From Granulicella sp. 5B5 (lineage in GTDB: Bacteria; Acidobacteriota; Terriglobia; Terriglobales; Acidobacteriaceae), in NCBI RefSeq assembly GCF_014083945.1, contig NZ_CP046444.1, positions 1,240,001 through 1,304,000 on the forward strand: a stretch of DNA of 64,000 nucleotides, given 5' to 3'. The notes under the pieces are model-generated. The model was not told the DNA's origin. It did no database searches and saw nothing but the letters and a program-made list of their open reading frames with translations. The position numbers and the translations under genes are program-made. How positions within the stretch are numbered: position 1 is the first letter of the stretch; the number at the start of each line of letters is the position of its first letter. Shown in pieces: positions 17,420-24,890 of this stretch.

Positions 17420-17701
17420 TCAAAGCTCCGCCATCACCTCATCCACAAAGCACCATCCCCAGCTCTCGCCCGGCTCCACTGACCGCATCACCGGATGCTT
17501 GCTCGTATGAAAGTGCTTGGTCGCATGTTTGTTCGGCGACGAGTCACAGCACCCTACATGCCCACAGATCAGGCACTCACGCAGATGCACCCACCCCGAC
17601 CCCATCGCGAGGCACTCCGGACAGCCCCGCGCATGGCTCACCCGCGCACTCGGAATCTTCTTCAACTCCGCATCCACATCGTCAAAGTGATGACATGCCA
17701 T
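17420..17701 (-). CDS. UBP-type zinc finger protein
   Basis: A 93-residue protein with the Cys/His spacing of a ZnF-UBP domain: CPECLAMGSGWVHLRECLIC, then HVGCCDSSPNKHATKHFHTSKH. The same fold binds ubiquitin C-termini in eukaryotes. Short free-standing versions are common in soil bacteria, where ubiquitin is absent and the ligand is unknown. It ends SWGWCFVDEVMAEL, the typical closing strand. It lies between the CDGSH gene and a VOC protein gene on the same strand. Confidence 0.85.
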   Translation of the reverse strand: MACHHFDDVDAELKKIPSARVSHARGCPECLAMGSGWVHLRECLICGHVGCCDSSPNKHATKHFHTSKHPVMRSVEPGESWGWCFVDEVMAEL

Positions 17702-17721
17702 CTCTGTCCTCCTTGTTGTCC

Positions 17722-17748
17722 TTCGCGTTATTCGCGTTATTCGCGTTA
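17722..17748. repeat. 9-bp tandem repeat, three units
   Basis: TTCGCGTTA is repeated three times between the VOC and UBP genes, near the UBP gene's ribosome-binding region. It is small and slippage-prone, and no role is evident. Confidence 0.7.
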
Positions 17749-17774
17749 TTTTCGTTCGCCAGCTAATTCACAAA

Positions 17775-18170
17775 TCAACTACCGCCCTTGTCTTCTCGCG
17801 CCATCTCCCAATGATGCCCGAACGGGTCGCGCACTCCGCCGACCCTCCACCCATGATCATCCTTCATCGGACAGATCGGCACCGCACCCTCTGCCACCGC
17901 GCGCTCCCACAGAGCATCCGGATCACTCACCATCAGGATCAGCCGCGTCGTCACCGCATGCACGCTCTCCGGGCTCACGTTCCGATGCTCGACATCCTCA
18001 TCCGCCAGCCAGAACTCCGCGCCACCCACCGCCATCCTCGCAACGACACCCTTCTCATTGTCGATCAACAACAACCGCTGCGCCCCAAACGCCCGCTCAT
18101 AGAACGCAACCGCCTCCACACCGCGCCCCTTCTTCACCGAAACCCAGGGAACAATCGTCGTCTCCGCCAT
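17775..18170 (-). CDS. VOC (glyoxalase/bleomycin-resistance fold) protein
   Basis: A 131-residue protein with two beta-alpha-beta-beta-beta modules: VEAVAFYERAFGAQRLLL and ARMAVGGAEFWLADE in the first, then DPDALWERAVAEGAVPICP and VRDPFGHHWEMARE in the second. It resembles PhnB-like members, for which metal-dependent isomerase, dioxygenase or drug-binding roles are known; sequence alone does not choose. The gene starts 20 bp after the stop of rph on the same strand, so co-transcription with RNase PH is likely without implying a shared task. Confidence 0.85.
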   Translation of the reverse strand: MAETTIVPWVSVKKGRGVEAVAFYERAFGAQRLLLIDNEKGVVARMAVGGAEFWLADEDVEHRNVSPESVHAVTTRLILMVSDPDALWERAVAEGAVPICPMKDDHGWRVGGVRDPFGHHWEMAREDKGGS

Positions 18171-18190
18171 GGCTCCTCCAACCCTGCCAT

Positions 18191-18922
18191 CTACTTCAAC
18201 CCAGCCACAACCCTTTGCGCCGCCAGCAGCTCCTTGATCCCTGCCTCGGCCACATCCAGCATCTCGTTCAACTGCGCCCGCGAATACGTCCCCTTCTCCG
18301 CCGTTGCCTGCGTCTCCACCAGCCCGCCGCCCGACGTCATCACCACATTCATATCCACCTCGGCCCGCGAATCCTCCGAGTAGTCCAGATCCAGCAACAC
18401 GCGCCCGTCCACAATCCCTACGCTCGTCGCCGCCACCATCTCCTTTAGCGGGCTCTCCTTGATTGTCCCGGCATCCACCAGCCTCCCCAGCGCAATCGCC
18501 AGCGCCGCACAGGCTCCCGTAATCGCCGCCGTCCGCGTCCCGCCATCGGCCTGCAGCACATCGCAGTCCAGAATCACCGTCCGCTCGCCCAGCAGCTTCA
18601 TGTCCACCACGCTGCGCAGGCTCCGCCCAATCAGGCGCTGGATCTCATGCGTCCGCCCACCGATCTTGCCCTTCTCAGCCTCCCGGGGACTCCGAGTCAG
18701 CGTCGCCCGCGGCAGCATCCCATACTCTGCCGTCACCCAACCGCGTCCCGAGTTCCGCATCCACCCCGGCACCCCGTTCTCCACGCTCGCATTGCACAGC
18801 ACCCGCGTGTGCCCCACCTCAATCAGCACTGACCCCTCGGCCGTGGCCACAAACCCCGGCGTCAGCTTCAGCGGCCTTGCCTCCGCCGCTCCCCGTTCCT
18901 CACTGCGAAACACCTGTTCCAT
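18191..18922 (-). CDS. rph: Ribonuclease PH
   Basis: A 243-residue phosphate-dependent 3'-5' exoribonuclease that trims the 3' ends of tRNA precursors and forms a hexamer. It matches the family over its whole length: [38 protein letters not shown]-like [20 protein letters not shown], the conserved [19 protein letters not shown] core, and [15 protein letters not shown]. No truncation is seen, unlike the frameshifted rph of E. coli K-12. It heads the run of minus-strand genes down to 15 kb, and the VOC gene follows after 20 bp. Confidence 0.95.
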   Translation of the reverse strand: MEQVFRSEERGAAEARPLKLTPGFVATAEGSVLIEVGHTRVLCNASVENGVPGWMRNSGRGWVTAEYGMLPRATLTRSPREAEKGKIGGRTHEIQRLIGRSLRSVVDMKLLGERTVILDCDVLQADGGTRTAAITGACAALAIALGRLVDAGTIKESPLKEMVAATSVGIVDGRVLLDLDYSEDSRAEVDMNVVMTSGGGLVETQATAEKGTYSRAQLNEMLDVAEAGIKELLAAQRVVAGLK

Positions 18923-19330
18923 CGTTCCTCACTTCGTCTCTGTTCTGTCGCCAGTCAACGTCTCTGGCATCTGCCATCATAGTGTGCGGAGAACACCCTG
19001 CCTCGCTGCAGCCCATTTCGGTGCCCAGCGTTCCAATTCGGAACAGTTTCCCGAGCTGGTTGCTTTGCGAATCGTCCACGGTACTGTCGTTACCCGTATA
19101 AAGACCTTTCTTAGCAATTCTGCCGAGTTTCGAGGCTTTCTATATGTTACTTTCTCATCAGGCAACCCAATTGATCCGCTGAGATGCTTCTGTCGTTCTC
19201 CCCCCACGCCCGCTCGAGCGCAGAAAAAGCAAAAACGAACGCGAATCAGCTCCAGCTTTAGAACCACTCTGGAACTCACCGCACAGACAAGAACGTGACG
19301 CTCACATTCCGGAACAACTCGGAGAACACC
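18923..19330. other. Divergent intergenic region, 408 bp
   Basis: Separates rph (minus) from the kinase/NtrC-like operon (plus). It should contain promoters for both. I looked for a -24/-12 sigma-54 site (GG-N10-GC) near the operon and found none that was convincing. The tract just before 19331 is A/G-rich with GGAG as ribosome-binding site. Confidence 0.5.
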
Positions 19331-20209
19331 ATGCAAGCACACTCGCAGAGTACCCACGCTGTGCGGGATCCGTTACAGGCTCCCGGTTTTCCGGTCGATT
19401 CCACATCGGCCGAAAGCCGTTGCCTTACCTCTGTTTTGCCCAGTGTGGCTCAAGGGATTGGTCTAGCCCACGATGCCGGCAATCTCTTCGCTGCGCTCAA
19501 TCTCTACTGTGATCTTCTGAGTGCCCCTGGGGTTCTGCGTCCTGAACACAGTCATTACATCACCGAACTCCGCCAGCTCACCGAGCGCAGCAACCGTTTG
19601 GTACAAAAACTCCTCACAACCCCTCAGCAACCCCAGCCCGGCGCACCACTCCTTGTAGAGGCCGCCCAGCAGGCACCCGAAGCCCCCAACGCCGCCCATA
19701 TCCTGCGCGAGATCGAGCCTCTGCTCGTGGCCATCGTCGGACGCTCCGCAACGGTCTCCGTCAAAACGCCGCGCGCTCTGCCCACACCGCCTCTGCCCGC
19801 TGAAACCCTTGAGCGCATTATCGTCAACCTGGTCCGCAACGCGGCCCAGGCCATCGAGTTCGCACCGCTACGGTGTATTGGTGGGTACATCCGAGTCTCT
19901 CTCGCGACACTCGCTGGGCACCTTCGCCTCACCGTCGAAGACAATGGCCCCGGCATGCCCGTCACCACAGTGGCTTCGTTCCTCTCGCCGGCTCCCTTGC
20001 CCCAGAACGCACGCCGCGGCCTCGGCCACCGCATCGTTCACGAACTCGTCACCGGCAGCGGCGGTACTCTCTCGTTCAAGGTACGTCCTGGACGAGGCAC
20101 GACCGTCTCTATACAGTGGCCTGTACCCGCTATCGCGAAACCAGGTCCTTCTGGGACCGCGTCTGCATCCACGCGCGGCAACCGGAGGCTCGGAGTTGTC
20201 ACATGCTAG
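19331..20209 (+). CDS. Short histidine kinase without sensor domain
   Basis: A 292-residue kinase core without transmembrane or sensory domain. An H-box-like segment GIGLAHDAGNLFAALN has a histidine at residue 47. The ATPase part has N-box NLVRNAAQAIEF, DNGPGMP, and RGLGHRIVHELVTGSGGTLS followed by GRGTTVSIQW. The G1 region is short but intact. It probably phosphorylates the NtrC-like regulator encoded next, whose start codon overlaps this gene's stop (ATGCTAG), a sign of translational coupling. The ATG at 19331 with GGAG upstream is chosen over the GTG at 19295. The signal may come through a protein partner. Confidence 0.85.
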   Translation: MQAHSQSTHAVRDPLQAPGFPVDSTSAESRCLTSVLPSVAQGIGLAHDAGNLFAALNLYCDLLSAPGVLRPEHSHYITELRQLTERSNRLVQKLLTTPQQPQPGAPLLVEAAQQAPEAPNAAHILREIEPLLVAIVGRSATVSVKTPRALPTPPLPAETLERIIVNLVRNAAQAIEFAPLRCIGGYIRVSLATLAGHLRLTVEDNGPGMPVTTVASFLSPAPLPQNARRGLGHRIVHELVTGSGGTLSFKVRPGRGTTVSIQWPVPAIAKPGPSGTASASTRGNRRLGVVTC

Positions 20210-21789
20210 ATCGCAGGCCTTCTGTACATCTTTTATCTAAGTCTCCAGTCTCGATTGACTCTGCCAGGGTTCAGCCCATCGTGAACCCGGACGTAGCCGG
20301 TCTGACACGCAACGCCGCCGGTCACCAGCCACTTTATCCTGCGGGAGCCGGCGACTCCCAGCTTCCGCAGATGCATCTGCTCATCGTCGATGACGATCCC
20401 CCTGTGCGCCACGCCTGCGCGGAGATCGCCGCCGGGCTCGGCTTCGTCACCCTCATCGCCGAGTCGGTCCCCGCTGCCCACGCCGTTCTAGCCCGCAGTC
20501 CAATCGACCTCGTCCTGCTCGACCTCAAACTCCCTGGCGGCGGTGGCCTCCCCCTGCTTGAGGAGATCCGCTCCAAGGCCCCCGACACCGTCGTTGTCGT
20601 CATGACCGCCTTCGCCACCGTCAACTCCGCTGTCGAGGCCATGCGCATCGGCGCGGGTGATTACCTCACCAAGCCTTTCTCCCTCGAAGAGCTCTCCACC
20701 GTCCTCGAACGCGCCGCCCACCGCCGCGCCTTCGACGCCGAATCCCGCACCCTCCGCGAACGCCTCCGCTCCGGCAAGGGCATGGGCAACCTCATCGGCA
20801 GCTCCCCGGCCATGGAGAAGCTCTACCGCATCCTTTCCAAGGTCGCCAACACCACCCACCCGGTACTCATCCTCGGTGAAGCCGGCACCGGCAAGGAGCT
20901 CGTCGCCCGCACTATTCACGGTAACGGCCCCACCGCCGAAAAGCCTTTTATCGCCGTCGACTGCGCCTCCGTCCTCCCCTCGCTCATCGAAGCCGAACTC
21001 TTCGGCTACGTCAAAGGCGCGGCTCCTGCGAATCTGCGCTCCCCCGCCTCCTCCAAAATCGGGCTGCTCGCCGCCGCGGACGGCGGCACCGTCTTCCTCG
21101 ACGAGATCGCCGAGCTCCCTCTCGATCTCCAGACCCGCCTGCTCCGCGCTCTGCAGGATCGCGAAGTCCGCCCCATCGGCGGTATCACGGGCACGCCCAC
21201 TAACGTCCGCATCCTCGCCGCCACCAACCACGACCTCCTCGCCATGGTCGAGACCGGCCGCTTCCGCAAGGACCTCTACTTCCGCCTCAACATCGTCAGC
21301 CTGCACATCCCGCCCCTGCGCGAGCGCATGTCCGACGTCCCTCTGCTCTCCGCCCACGTCCTCGACCGCATCCGCCGCGACAACGGCCTCGCCTACACCT
21401 TCGCCGACGATGCGCTCCGCCTTCTCATGGAGTACAACTGGCCCGGCAACGTCCGCGAGCTCGAGCACTCCATCGAGCGCGCCTGCGCGCTCTCCAGCGG
21501 GCCCGTGCTGCACCTCGGCGACTTCCCCACCCAGCTCCAGAACCACCGCGAGCATATGCAGCACCGTCACGAGCCCGCCACCCCAGCTCCCTCTGCCGTG
21601 ATCATCGGTGCACTGCCCAAGGTTGAACCCCACGTCGTGCTCTCCATCGCCGAGCTCGAAAGGCAAGCCATCCTCAACACCATCCGCGAGCTCAAAGGCG
21701 ACAAGCTCATGGCCGCCCGCCTCCTCGGCATTGGCAAAACCACGCTATACAGAAAGCTGAAGGAGTACGGCTTGAGCGACGATTTGTAA
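20203..21789 (+). CDS. NtrC-family response regulator with altered GAFTGA loop
   Basis: A 528-residue regulator. The receiver domain spans about 57-175, with phospho-acceptor Asp107 (LVLLDLKLPGGGG) and Lys157 (YLTKPF). The AAA+ domain spans about 195-430, with Walker A GEAGTGKE (225-232), Walker B VFLDEI (297-302) and RFRKDLYFRLNI. A Fis-type HTH closes the protein (LMAARLLGIGKTTLYRKLKE). The loop that normally reads GAFTGA and contacts sigma-54 reads GAAPAN (272-277), so classical sigma-54 activation is doubtful; NtrC relatives without the motif act with sigma-70. The start at 20203 overlaps the kinase gene; an ATG at 20371 would remove the 56-residue N-terminal extension. Confidence 0.9.
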   Translation: MLDRRPSVHLLSKSPVSIDSARVQPIVNPDVAGLTRNAAGHQPLYPAGAGDSQLPQMHLLIVDDDPPVRHACAEIAAGLGFVTLIAESVPAAHAVLARSPIDLVLLDLKLPGGGGLPLLEEIRSKAPDTVVVVMTAFATVNSAVEAMRIGAGDYLTKPFSLEELSTVLERAAHRRAFDAESRTLRERLRSGKGMGNLIGSSPAMEKLYRILSKVANTTHPVLILGEAGTGKELVARTIHGNGPTAEKPFIAVDCASVLPSLIEAELFGYVKGAAPANLRSPASSKIGLLAAADGGTVFLDEIAELPLDLQTRLLRALQDREVRPIGGITGTPTNVRILAATNHDLLAMVETGRFRKDLYFRLNIVSLHIPPLRERMSDVPLLSAHVLDRIRRDNGLAYTFADDALRLLMEYNWPGNVRELEHSIERACALSSGPVLHLGDFPTQLQNHREHMQHRHEPATPAPSAVIIGALPKVEPHVVLSIAELERQAILNTIRELKGDKLMAARLLGIGKTTLYRKLKEYGLSDDL

Positions 21790-21974
21790 AGTAAGCACAT
21801 CTCCGCGGCAGGCGCCCCGCATCTCCTGCACGCTCTCCATCATCCAACGCTCCCATCCAGAGGGGCCACATCGGATTCGTATCGCCTCTTCTTTCAGGTC
21901 TCACCATACTTCCAGAGAAGCAACCCACGCACAACAACCGCTGGACTGCATCACTGCCTTGAAGAGGGACCTGC

Positions 21975-22460
21975 ATGACCACTACTATTCTGCTCGTCGC
22001 GTCGGAGATCGCAGCCACTCCCGTCGCCGCCGCCATCCGTAAACAACTCGACGCTGAAGTCCAGATCGTTCCCAGCCGCCGCTCCGCTGTCGCCTTGCTG
22101 CGCCGCAACGATTTTGCGCTCATCATCCTCGAAGAGAGCCTTACCACAGCCGATCCCGAAGCCGCCGACCAGCTCTACAAGGCTGCCTCCGGCGCTCTGC
22201 TGCTCGAGATCAACTTTGTCCTCTCCAACGCCGAACGCATCGTCCGCCATGCCCGCGCTGCGCTCACCCGCCGCGCTCAGGACCGCGCCCAGGCACGCAT
22301 CGCCGCTACCGCCGCGCTCAACAGTGAGCTCGCCTCCACGCTCGCCGGCCTGCTCCTCCAGTCGCAGCTGGCCCTCCGCGAAGCCCCGCCCGCCCAGCAA
22401 CCCAAGCTGCGCCACGTCGTCGAACTAGCCTCCGATCTCCGCGACCGCCTCCGTGCATAA
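21975..22460 (+). CDS. Pseudo-receiver-like protein
   Basis: A 161-residue protein with GAGGG before the ATG. The first ~90 residues have receiver-like strand/helix alternation: ILLVASE where receivers have the acidic pair, and ALIILEESL where the phospho-acceptor Asp would be, replaced by Glu. A helical Ala/Arg/Leu-rich tail follows. It lies 185 bp after the NtrC-like gene on the same strand. The receiver assignment is inference from pattern. If correct, it cannot be phosphorylated normally and might mimic the active state or serve as an adaptor. Confidence 0.5.
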   Translation: MTTTILLVASEIAATPVAAAIRKQLDAEVQIVPSRRSAVALLRRNDFALIILEESLTTADPEAADQLYKAASGALLLEINFVLSNAERIVRHARAALTRRAQDRAQARIAATAALNSELASTLAGLLLQSQLALREAPPAQQPKLRHVVELASDLRDRLRA

Positions 22461-22470
22461 AGCAAGGGGA

Positions 22471-22528
22471 CAGGGGATAGAGGACAGTGTCGATGCGACA
22501 CCTGCTTTTCTCTATCCTCTATCCCCTG
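22471..22528. repeat. Inverted repeat of pyrimidine/purine tracts
   Basis: CAGGGGATAGAGGA (22471-22484) pairs perfectly with TCCTCTATCCCCTG (22515-22528). A second small hairpin TGTCG-ATG-CGACA lies inside the loop (22488-22500). It is between the pseudo-receiver and aldolase genes and could act as a terminator or processing site. The same CTATCCCCTG tract occurs near 8548 and 17391. Confidence 0.7.
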
Positions 22529-22599
22529 CTTCTCCCCCTGTACAATCTCTAACGAAGGCAATCCGTTCCACACAGGAACAAATCTCTCAGGGGAAAACA

Positions 22600-23586
22600 A
22601 TGAAGCTCACACCCGGAAAGCTCGCCGGCCTCAAGGCCGTCTCCGACGCGCGCAACGTCATCGCCGCTGCTGCCATGGACCAGCGCGGTTCTCTCCAGAA
22701 GTCTCTCAGCAAAGAGCGTGGCACCCCCGCCACCGGTCATGACCTCGAGGTCTTCAAGTCGCTCGTCACCGACGTCCTCACCCGCCACGCCTCCGCCATC
22801 CTGCTTGACCCCGAGTTCGGCCTCCCCGCTTCCAAGGAGCGGAACGGCAAAGGCCTCCTCCTCGCCTACGAGAAGACCGGCTACGACGCCAACACCCCCG
22901 GCCGCCTGCCCGACCTCCTCGACCACTGGAGTGTCCGCCGTCTCAAGGAAGCCGGTGCCGACTGCCTCAAGATCCTCCTCTACTACACGCCTTTTGAAAA
23001 GCCTGAGATCAACGAGATCAAGCACGCCTGGATCGAGCGCATCGGCGACGAGTGCCGCGCCAACGACATCCCCTTCTTCCTCGAGTTCGTCGGCTACGAC
23101 GAGACCGGCGCCGACGAAAAGTCCGTCGCCTACGCAAAGAAGAAGCCCTCCGTCGTCGCCGGCGCGATGAAGGAGTTCTCCAAGGACCGCTACGGCGTCG
23201 ACGTCCTCAAGGTCGAGGTCCCCATCGTCATGGAGTTCGTTGAAGGCACCAACGCCTTCAAGGGCGAAGCCGCTTACACCCGTGAAGAGGCTCTCGGCCT
23301 CTTCCGCTCCGTCGGGGAGTCCACCGAGAAACCGTTCATCTATCTCTCCGCCGGCGTCTCCAACCCCGTCTTCATCGAAACCCTCGAGCTCGCGGGCGAA
23401 TCTGGCGTCGCCTTCAACGGTGTCCTCTGCGGCCGCGCCACCTGGAAAGACGGCATCCCCGTCTACGCCAAACAAGGTGCCGAAGCCTTCAAGCAATGGC
23501 TCGAAACCACCGGCGTGGAAAACATCGAAAACGTCAACAAGGCACTCCAATCTGCCACCCCCTGGACCAGCAAGGTCCAGTCCTAA
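22600..23586 (+). CDS. lacD: Class I tagatose-1,6-bisphosphate aldolase (LacD type)
   Basis: A 328-residue Schiff-base aldolase. It has family-like sequence throughout: AAAMDQRGSLQKSL, ILLDPEFGLPAS, GADCLKILLYYTP, and VDVLKVEVPIVMEF with the Schiff-base lysine, then PFIYLSAGVSNPVF and VLCGRATWKDG. LacD enzymes cleave tagatose-1,6-bisphosphate to glyceraldehyde-3-phosphate and dihydroxyacetone phosphate. In bacteria without a lactose/tagatose operon, as seems the case here, they often serve as a fructose-bisphosphate aldolase. The ATG at 22600 has AGGGGAA upstream. A clear terminator follows, so the gene is probably monocistronic. Confidence 0.9.
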   Translation: MKLTPGKLAGLKAVSDARNVIAAAAMDQRGSLQKSLSKERGTPATGHDLEVFKSLVTDVLTRHASAILLDPEFGLPASKERNGKGLLLAYEKTGYDANTPGRLPDLLDHWSVRRLKEAGADCLKILLYYTPFEKPEINEIKHAWIERIGDECRANDIPFFLEFVGYDETGADEKSVAYAKKKPSVVAGAMKEFSKDRYGVDVLKVEVPIVMEFVEGTNAFKGEAAYTREEALGLFRSVGESTEKPFIYLSAGVSNPVFIETLELAGESGVAFNGVLCGRATWKDGIPVYAKQGAEAFKQWLETTGVENIENVNKALQSATPWTSKVQS

Positions 23587-23611
23587 CTCATCTTCCCCAC
23601 ACCGCAACACC

Positions 23612-23645
23612 AAGCCCCATGCCAAAGCATGGGGCTTCGCCTTTC
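23612..23645 (+). terminator. Rho-independent terminator after lacD
   Basis: AAGCCCCATGC (23612-23622) pairs perfectly with GCATGGGGCTT (23627-23637) around a CAAA loop and is followed by CGCCTTTCT. It lies 26 bp past the aldolase stop. Confidence 0.8.
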
Positions 23646-23681
23646 TACCCCGACTTCCTACTTCCGATAGCATCATCCCAG

Positions 23682-24863
23682 ATGCCCGCCGAGCCACAAC
23701 CCACTCACCGCCTTCTGCCCCTCGACGGCCTCCGTGGCCTCGCGGCTCTGGTCATCGTTCTCTATCATCTCTTCGTCGCCGGCTGGTCCACCTCACCCAC
23801 GCTGCATCTCATCCAGAAATTCACCACCGCCGGCTGGGTCGGTGTCGATCTCTTCTTCGTCCTCTCCGGATTCCTCATCACTGGCATCCTCCTCCGCACC
23901 CTCGACGCCGACCCCACCCAAACCCGCCGCGCCTACTTCCGCGCCTTCTACGCCCGCCGAGCGCTCCGCATCTTTCCGCTCTACTACCTCGTCGCCTTCA
24001 CCGCCATCGCCTTCCCGGCCTTCCTTCGGCTCCACTGGCAGGGCCTCCAATGGCTCTACCTCACCGACCTCCAGAACAACATCGGCATCCTCCTCCGCAC
24101 TCACCACTTCGCCGCCCATCCGCCCGACCTCTCCGCCATTGAGCACCTCTGGACCCTCGGCCTCGAAGAGCAGTTCTACCTCGCGTGGCCCATCGTCCTC
24201 TTCCTCATCCGCGACCGCCGCCGGCTTCTCCGTGGCTCAGTCTTCGCCTGCGCCGCAGCACTCGCCCTCCGCATCGCTCTCTGGGCCATCCACGCGCCGC
24301 AAGACATCGTCGCCAACGCCACACCCTGCCGCTTCGACGCCCTCCTCATCGGCTGCTGCCTCGCCCTCGCTCTCGACAGAACCCCACAAGCAGCCCTCAC
24401 CGCTGCCGCCCGCGACCGCCTCATCGCACTCGCCCGCTCCGCATGCCTCATCACACTCGCAACCATCCTCGTCATCGCCGTCGCGCGCCACAGCTTCGCC
24501 AACGAGGACCCCGCCGCCTACACCCTCGGCTTCACGCTCCTCGACATCTTCTTCGCCGCGCTCATCCTCCTCAGCCTCCAGCCCGGCAGCGCCGCCGGAC
24601 GCCTCTTCTCCATCGCACCGCTCCGCACCCTCGGCACCTACAGCTACGGCCTCTACATCTACCACGAGCTCATCGCCGCGCTCCTCAAGGCCCCACTCCG
24701 CGCCATGCTTGAAGCCCACCACTCCAAACTCTTCGCCGTCCTCGCCGGCGCGGCCCTCCTCACCGCTCTTTCGCTAGCAGTCTCGGTCCTCAGCTACCAC
24801 CTCTTCGAGCAGCCATTCCTCCGCCTCAAACGCTACTTCCCCTATGAGACCTCCCACGCCTGA
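23682..24863 (+). CDS. Acyltransferase-3 family membrane protein (OafA/YrhL-like)
   Basis: A 393-residue membrane protein with about ten hydrophobic segments. The N-terminal LLPLDGLRGLAALVIVLYHL, with the conserved His, and the SGFLITGILLRTL and FYARRALRIFPLYYL motifs are typical of acyltransferase-3 enzymes. These move acetyl or other acyl groups from the cytosol onto sugars of surface glycans or secondary metabolites. WTLGLEEQFYLAWP is a further family mark. The acceptor is unknown. The ATG at 23682 is the start closest to the LDGLRG segment. It is convergent with the amidase gene, with 27 bp between their stops. Confidence 0.9.
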   Translation: MPAEPQPTHRLLPLDGLRGLAALVIVLYHLFVAGWSTSPTLHLIQKFTTAGWVGVDLFFVLSGFLITGILLRTLDADPTQTRRAYFRAFYARRALRIFPLYYLVAFTAIAFPAFLRLHWQGLQWLYLTDLQNNIGILLRTHHFAAHPPDLSAIEHLWTLGLEEQFYLAWPIVLFLIRDRRRLLRGSVFACAAALALRIALWAIHAPQDIVANATPCRFDALLIGCCLALALDRTPQAALTAAARDRLIALARSACLITLATILVIAVARHSFANEDPAAYTLGFTLLDIFFAALILLSLQPGSAAGRLFSIAPLRTLGTYSYGLYIYHELIAALLKAPLRAMLEAHHSKLFAVLAGAALLTALSLAVSVLSYHLFEQPFLRLKRYFPYETSHA

Positions 24864-24890
24864 GCCTTTCTACTCCCTAATCCCTATTCC

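Noticed and set aside
17722..17748. 9-bp tandem repeat considered as a CRISPR or phase-variation tract
   Set aside because: Three short contiguous units without spacers and outside a coding frame; too little to support either.
18923..19330. Search for a sigma-54 promoter before the NtrC-like operon
   Set aside because: No GG-N10-GC element with the right context was found.
20488..21666. 392-codon minus frame opposite the NtrC-like gene
   Set aside because: Gly/Glu/Val-rich mirror of the AAA+ gene; the plus frame carries all motifs.
22549..23697. 382-codon minus frame opposite lacD
   Set aside because: Shadow ORF; the aldolase frame has complete catalytic motifs.
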